In this document: positions 6,365 to 8,342 of the stretch, one piece after another
Position numbering within the stretch: position 1 is the stretch's first letter
Layout of the letters: the number at the start of each line of letters is the position of its first letter
Source of the DNA: an uncultured Sphingomonas sp.
GTDB lineage: Bacteria; Pseudomonadota; Alphaproteobacteria; Sphingomonadales; Sphingomonadaceae
Direction of reading: 5' to 3'
DNA length: 8,342 bases
Assembly (NCBI GenBank): GCA_902806295.1
Contig: CADCWB010000193.1
Span: 1 to 8,342 of the forward strand
Notes under the pieces: model-generated
Told to the model about the DNA's origin: nothing
Database searches by the model: none
The model's input: the letters and a program-made list of their open reading frames with translations, nothing else
Made by a program: the position numbers and the translations under genes

Positions 6365-7150
6365 CTATTGCGCCGTCCAGCCTCCGTCCATCGACAAGTT
6401 CGCGCCGGTGATCGAACCCGCTTCCGGGCGGCACAGGTACAAGGCCAGGCTCGCCACTTCGACCGGTTCCACGAACCGCTTGGTCGGCTGAGCGGCGAGC
6501 AGCACGTCGTTCATCACCTGCTCCCGCGTCAGTCCCCGCGCTTTCATCGTATCGGGTATCTGGTTCTCGACCAGTGTCGTCCACACATAGCCCGGCGAAA
6601 TGCAGTTGGCGGTGACGCCATCCCGTGATGCCTCGAGTGCGACCGCCTTGGTGAAGCCCGCCACACCGTGCTTGGCCGCGACATAGGGCGCCTTGTTGGG
6701 CGAGGCGACCAGGCTGTGGGCGCTGGCCGTGTTGATGATCCGCCCCCACCCGCGCTGGCGCATGGAAGGCAGGCACAGCCGCGTTGTATGGAACACGGCC
6801 GAAAGGTTGACCGCAATGATCGCGTCCCACTTCTCGGGTGGAAACTCATCCACGGGAGCGACGTGCTGGATGCCGGCATTGTTGACCAGAATGGACGGGC
6901 TGCCGAGCTCGTTGGTGCAGTTCGCCACCATCTCGTCGATCGCGTCAGGCTTCGACAGGTCGGCGTCCGAGTAGCCGGCGCAGTCGCCGCTCAGCTGTGC
7001 CAGCTCGTCCTGGATGGCCGCGATCTCCGCCTGGTCGCCGAACCCGTTCAGCATGACCCGTGCTCCCTCTGCAGCCAAGGCTCGAGCAATGGCTAGGCCA
7101 ATGCCCGAAGTTGAACCCGTGACCAGCGCGACCTTATCCTTGAGCAGCAT
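6365..7150 (-). CDS. D-3-hydroxybutyrate dehydrogenase (SDR family)
   Basis: A 261-residue classical short-chain dehydrogenase. The NAD(H)-binding motif TGSTSGIG is at 11-18, NNAG at 90-93, and the catalytic set is N115, S143, Y156 and K160 (YVAAK). The 3-hydroxybutyrate pocket residues known from Pseudomonas fragi HBDH (Q94, H144, K152, Q196) appear here shifted by one as Q95, H145, K153 and Q197, which strongly supports the specific call. The C-terminal phrases VLLAAQPTKRFV and ANLSMDGGWTAQ also fit this enzyme. It interconverts D-3-hydroxybutyrate and acetoacetate with NAD, typically in use of polyhydroxybutyrate breakdown products in the cytoplasm. The start at 7150 gives MLLKDKVALVTGS, as usual for the family, and is preceded by a good AAGGGA Shine-Dalgarno. 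It is the first gene of the operon with the lipoprotein and the M20 hydrolase. The gene is commonly named bdhA or hbdH. Confidence 0.88.
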   Translation of the reverse strand: MLLKDKVALVTGSTSGIGLAIARALAAEGARVMLNGFGDQAEIAAIQDELAQLSGDCAGYSDADLSKPDAIDEMVANCTNELGSPSILVNNAGIQHVAPVDEFPPEKWDAIIAVNLSAVFHTTRLCLPSMRQRGWGRIINTASAHSLVASPNKAPYVAAKHGVAGFTKAVALEASRDGVTANCISPGYVWTTLVENQIPDTMKARGLTREQVMNDVLLAAQPTKRFVEPVEVASLALYLCRPEAGSITGANLSMDGGWTAQ

Positions 7151-7252
7151 GCGTTTCCCTTTCCGGCAGTTGGCCCGCGCTACGACGAGGAAAGCGGCAA
7201 GTGCAACCGTTACGGCTCGCGAAGCATTTGGCGGGTACGAAGGAGAATATGG
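7151..7252. promoter_or_regulatory. Divergent promoter region between the dehydrogenase and the zinc peptidase genes
   Basis: Two genes point away from each other across these 102 bases, so promoters for both must lie here or within the gene starts. I could not pick a convincing -35/-10 pair, an EcfG-type site or a -24/-12 site on either strand. The minus strand carries an AAGGGA Shine-Dalgarno next to the dehydrogenase start. Assignment is by position. Confidence 0.4.
7241..7245 (+). promoter_or_regulatory. Shine-Dalgarno setting the zinc peptidase start
   Basis: AGGAG lies 7 bases before ATG 7253, an ideal spacing. A second ATG at 7249 is only 3 bases from it and opens a frame that stops after eight codons, so 7253 is the true start. 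Confidence 0.75.
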
Positions 7253-8140
7253 ATGCGGTTGGGCCCCGGGAGTGACGACGACTTCATCGACCGTACCGGT
7301 CAGTCCGGCGGCAGCCCGCTGCTGGGTGGCGGAGGCCTCGGTCTCCTGCTGCCCTTGATCGCGAGCCGGTTCGGGTTCGTCGGCATTCTGGTGCTCCTGC
7401 TCGGCTATTGCGCGCTCTCAAGCCTAGGCGGTGGTGGCGGCCTGTTGGGAGGCGGAGGTTCCACCACACAGCAAGGCTCCGCGGGGCAGTCTCGGCTGGA
7501 CCCTGAAACGGCGCAATTCTTGCCCGCCGTGCTGTCGAACACCGATGCAGTCTGGACCGAGTTCTTCCGTCAGCGTGGCACCACGTATCGCGAACCCGAA
7601 TTAGTGGCTTACACCGGTGGCACTTCTACTGCGTGCGGCACCGGGCAAGCGGCCATGGGTCCGTTCTATTGCCCCGGTGACCAGCGCATCTATATCGATC
7701 CGCAGTTCTTCAATGAGCTGAAGACCCGCTTCGGTGCGTCCGGCGATTTCGCCAACGCCTACGTGATCGCTCATGAGGTAGGCCATCACATCCAGAATCT
7801 CGAAGGCACCCTGGATCGGGCAAGCGCTACTCAAGCCCGTGCCGGTGAGGCGGCGGGCAATCAGGTGCAGGTCGGCGTCGAGCTTCAGGCCGACTGCTAC
7901 GCGGGCGTATGGGCCGCGAACGCCAAGGCTCCCGACGGAACCCGAGCGTTGGACAACGGTGACATTCAGGAGGGGCTACGCGCGGCCGAAGCCATTGGCG
8001 ACGACACGCTTCAGCGCAAGACCCAGGGCCGCGTCGTACCGGAGAGCTTCACCCACGGCACCTCCGCCCAGCGGATGGAGGCGCTGCAGCGCGGGCTGAG
8101 CACGGGCAATCCGTCGGCGTGTAACTACAGCAGGGTTTGA
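7253..8140 (+). CDS. ypfJ: YpfJ-type neutral zinc metallopeptidase, membrane-anchored
   Basis: A 295-residue protein of the putative neutral zinc metallopeptidase family (YpfJ/KPN_02809). The N-terminus MRLGPGSDDDFIDRTGQ is followed by a glycine-rich stretch, one membrane segment (about 38-57, FVGILVLLLGYCAL) and another glycine-rich linker (59-69). The catalytic domain contains conserved cysteines in CGTGQAAMGPFYC (128-140), QRIYIDPQFF (144-153), the zinc motif HEVGHHIQN (174-182, HExxH) and ELQADCYAGVW (210-220), whose E210 is a likely third ligand. The topology places the catalytic domain in the periplasm. The physiological substrate is unknown, and proteolytic activity is inferred from the motif. 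It is transcribed alone, divergently from the dehydrogenase operon, and its stop is 19 bases from the stop of the converging oxidoreductase. Length and motifs look complete. Confidence 0.9.
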   Translation: MRLGPGSDDDFIDRTGQSGGSPLLGGGGLGLLLPLIASRFGFVGILVLLLGYCALSSLGGGGGLLGGGGSTTQQGSAGQSRLDPETAQFLPAVLSNTDAVWTEFFRQRGTTYREPELVAYTGGTSTACGTGQAAMGPFYCPGDQRIYIDPQFFNELKTRFGASGDFANAYVIAHEVGHHIQNLEGTLDRASATQARAGEAAGNQVQVGVELQADCYAGVWAANAKAPDGTRALDNGDIQEGLRAAEAIGDDTLQRKTQGRVVPESFTHGTSAQRMEALQRGLSTGNPSACNYSRV

Positions 8141-8159
8141 GCGCGATAAGGAGAGGCTA

Positions 8160-8342
8160 TCAGATCCGTACCAGCATCTTGCCAGTGTTCGCGCCGGTGA
8201 ACAGGCCGAGGAACGCCTCAGGCGTCTTCTCCAGTCCCTCCATCACCGTGTCCCGGCTCTTGACCTGACCGCTCGCTATCCACGGGCCCATTTCACCATA
8301 GAACTCGGCGTTGCGTGCAAGATAGTCCGTGTAGATGAAGCC
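8160..8342 (-). CDS. MDR-type NADP-dependent oxidoreductase, C-terminal fragment
   Basis: The last 60 codons of a gene entering from the right edge, ending in TGA at 8160-8162. The visible protein reads GFIYTDYLARNAEF (residues 1-14 of the fragment), then YGEMGPWIASGQVKSRDTVM, GLEKTPEAFLGLFTGANTGK and the end MLVRI. This is the characteristic C-terminus of medium-chain NADP-dependent oxidoreductases of the CurA / YncB / leukotriene B4 12-hydroxydehydrogenase group, which reduce double bonds of alpha,beta-unsaturated carbonyls using NADPH. The Rossmann domain and start lie outside the window, so completeness cannot be judged. It converges with the zinc peptidase gene; the 19 bases between the two stops hold no obvious terminator hairpin. 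Confidence 0.85.
   Translation of the reverse strand, partial: GFIYTDYLARNAEFYGEMGPWIASGQVKSRDTVMEGLEKTPEAFLGLFTGANTGKMLVRI

Noticed and set aside
6354..6830. N-terminal extension of the lipoprotein gene by 159 codons
   Set aside because: It reads through the dehydrogenase gene out of frame and would bury the lipoprotein signal.
7249..7275. ATG at 7249 as the start of a short leader peptide
   Set aside because: It opens only eight codons and is too close to the AGGAG; the zinc peptidase start at 7253 has ideal spacing.
7427..7460. GGTGGCGG-type repetitive stretch as a DNA repeat
   Set aside because: It simply encodes the glycine-rich linker after the membrane segment, a habitual feature of this peptidase family.

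Overview
The window looks like a chromosomal segment from a high-GC alphaproteobacterium, most likely a sphingomonad (Sphingomonadaceae or relatives). I infer this from a PrsK/PrsR-type two-component pair (the PEP-CTERM/exosortase-associated type), a DUF4893-like lipoprotein of the kind I associate with sphingomonads, and long open antisense frames typical of GC-rich coding DNA. No tRNA, rRNA, CRISPR array, insertion sequence or phage gene is visible. The window is densely coding, and no gap longer than about 100 bases lacks a gene.

Layout, read along the minus strand from right to left. (1) A likely three-gene operon: a D-3-hydroxybutyrate dehydrogenase-type SDR (7150 to 6365), a small lipoprotein resembling DUF4893 (6353 to 5733), and an exported M20D-type amidohydrolase (5719 to 4412), with gaps of 11 and 13 bases. 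(2) After a 98-base gap, prsK (GTG start at 4313) and prsR (2241 to 874), joined by a 4-base ATGA overlap: a membrane histidine kinase and its sigma-54-dependent response regulator. (3) After a 61-base gap holding a perfect 8+8 bp palindrome and a possible ECF-sigma promoter, the first 270 codons of a haem-oxygenase-like iron-containing redox enzyme, cut by the left window edge.

On the right, a 102-base divergent intergenic region separates the dehydrogenase from a plus-strand YpfJ-type zinc metallopeptidase (7253 to 8140). That gene converges, with only 19 bases between stop codons, on the C-terminal 60 codons of an MDR-type NADP-dependent oxidoreductase cut by the right edge.

The functional logic is clearest for PrsK/PrsR: PrsK senses an unknown signal at the membrane and should phosphorylate PrsR, which should activate sigma-54 promoters. 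No exosortase, exopolysaccharide or PEP-CTERM substrate gene and no convincing -24/-12 promoter is visible here, so its targets lie elsewhere. The rest is mostly ordinary metabolism and envelope housekeeping. I did not find an obviously new multi-gene system. The points most worth a second look are the palindrome and candidate promoter before the iron redox enzyme, and the unexplained dehydrogenase/lipoprotein/hydrolase operon.
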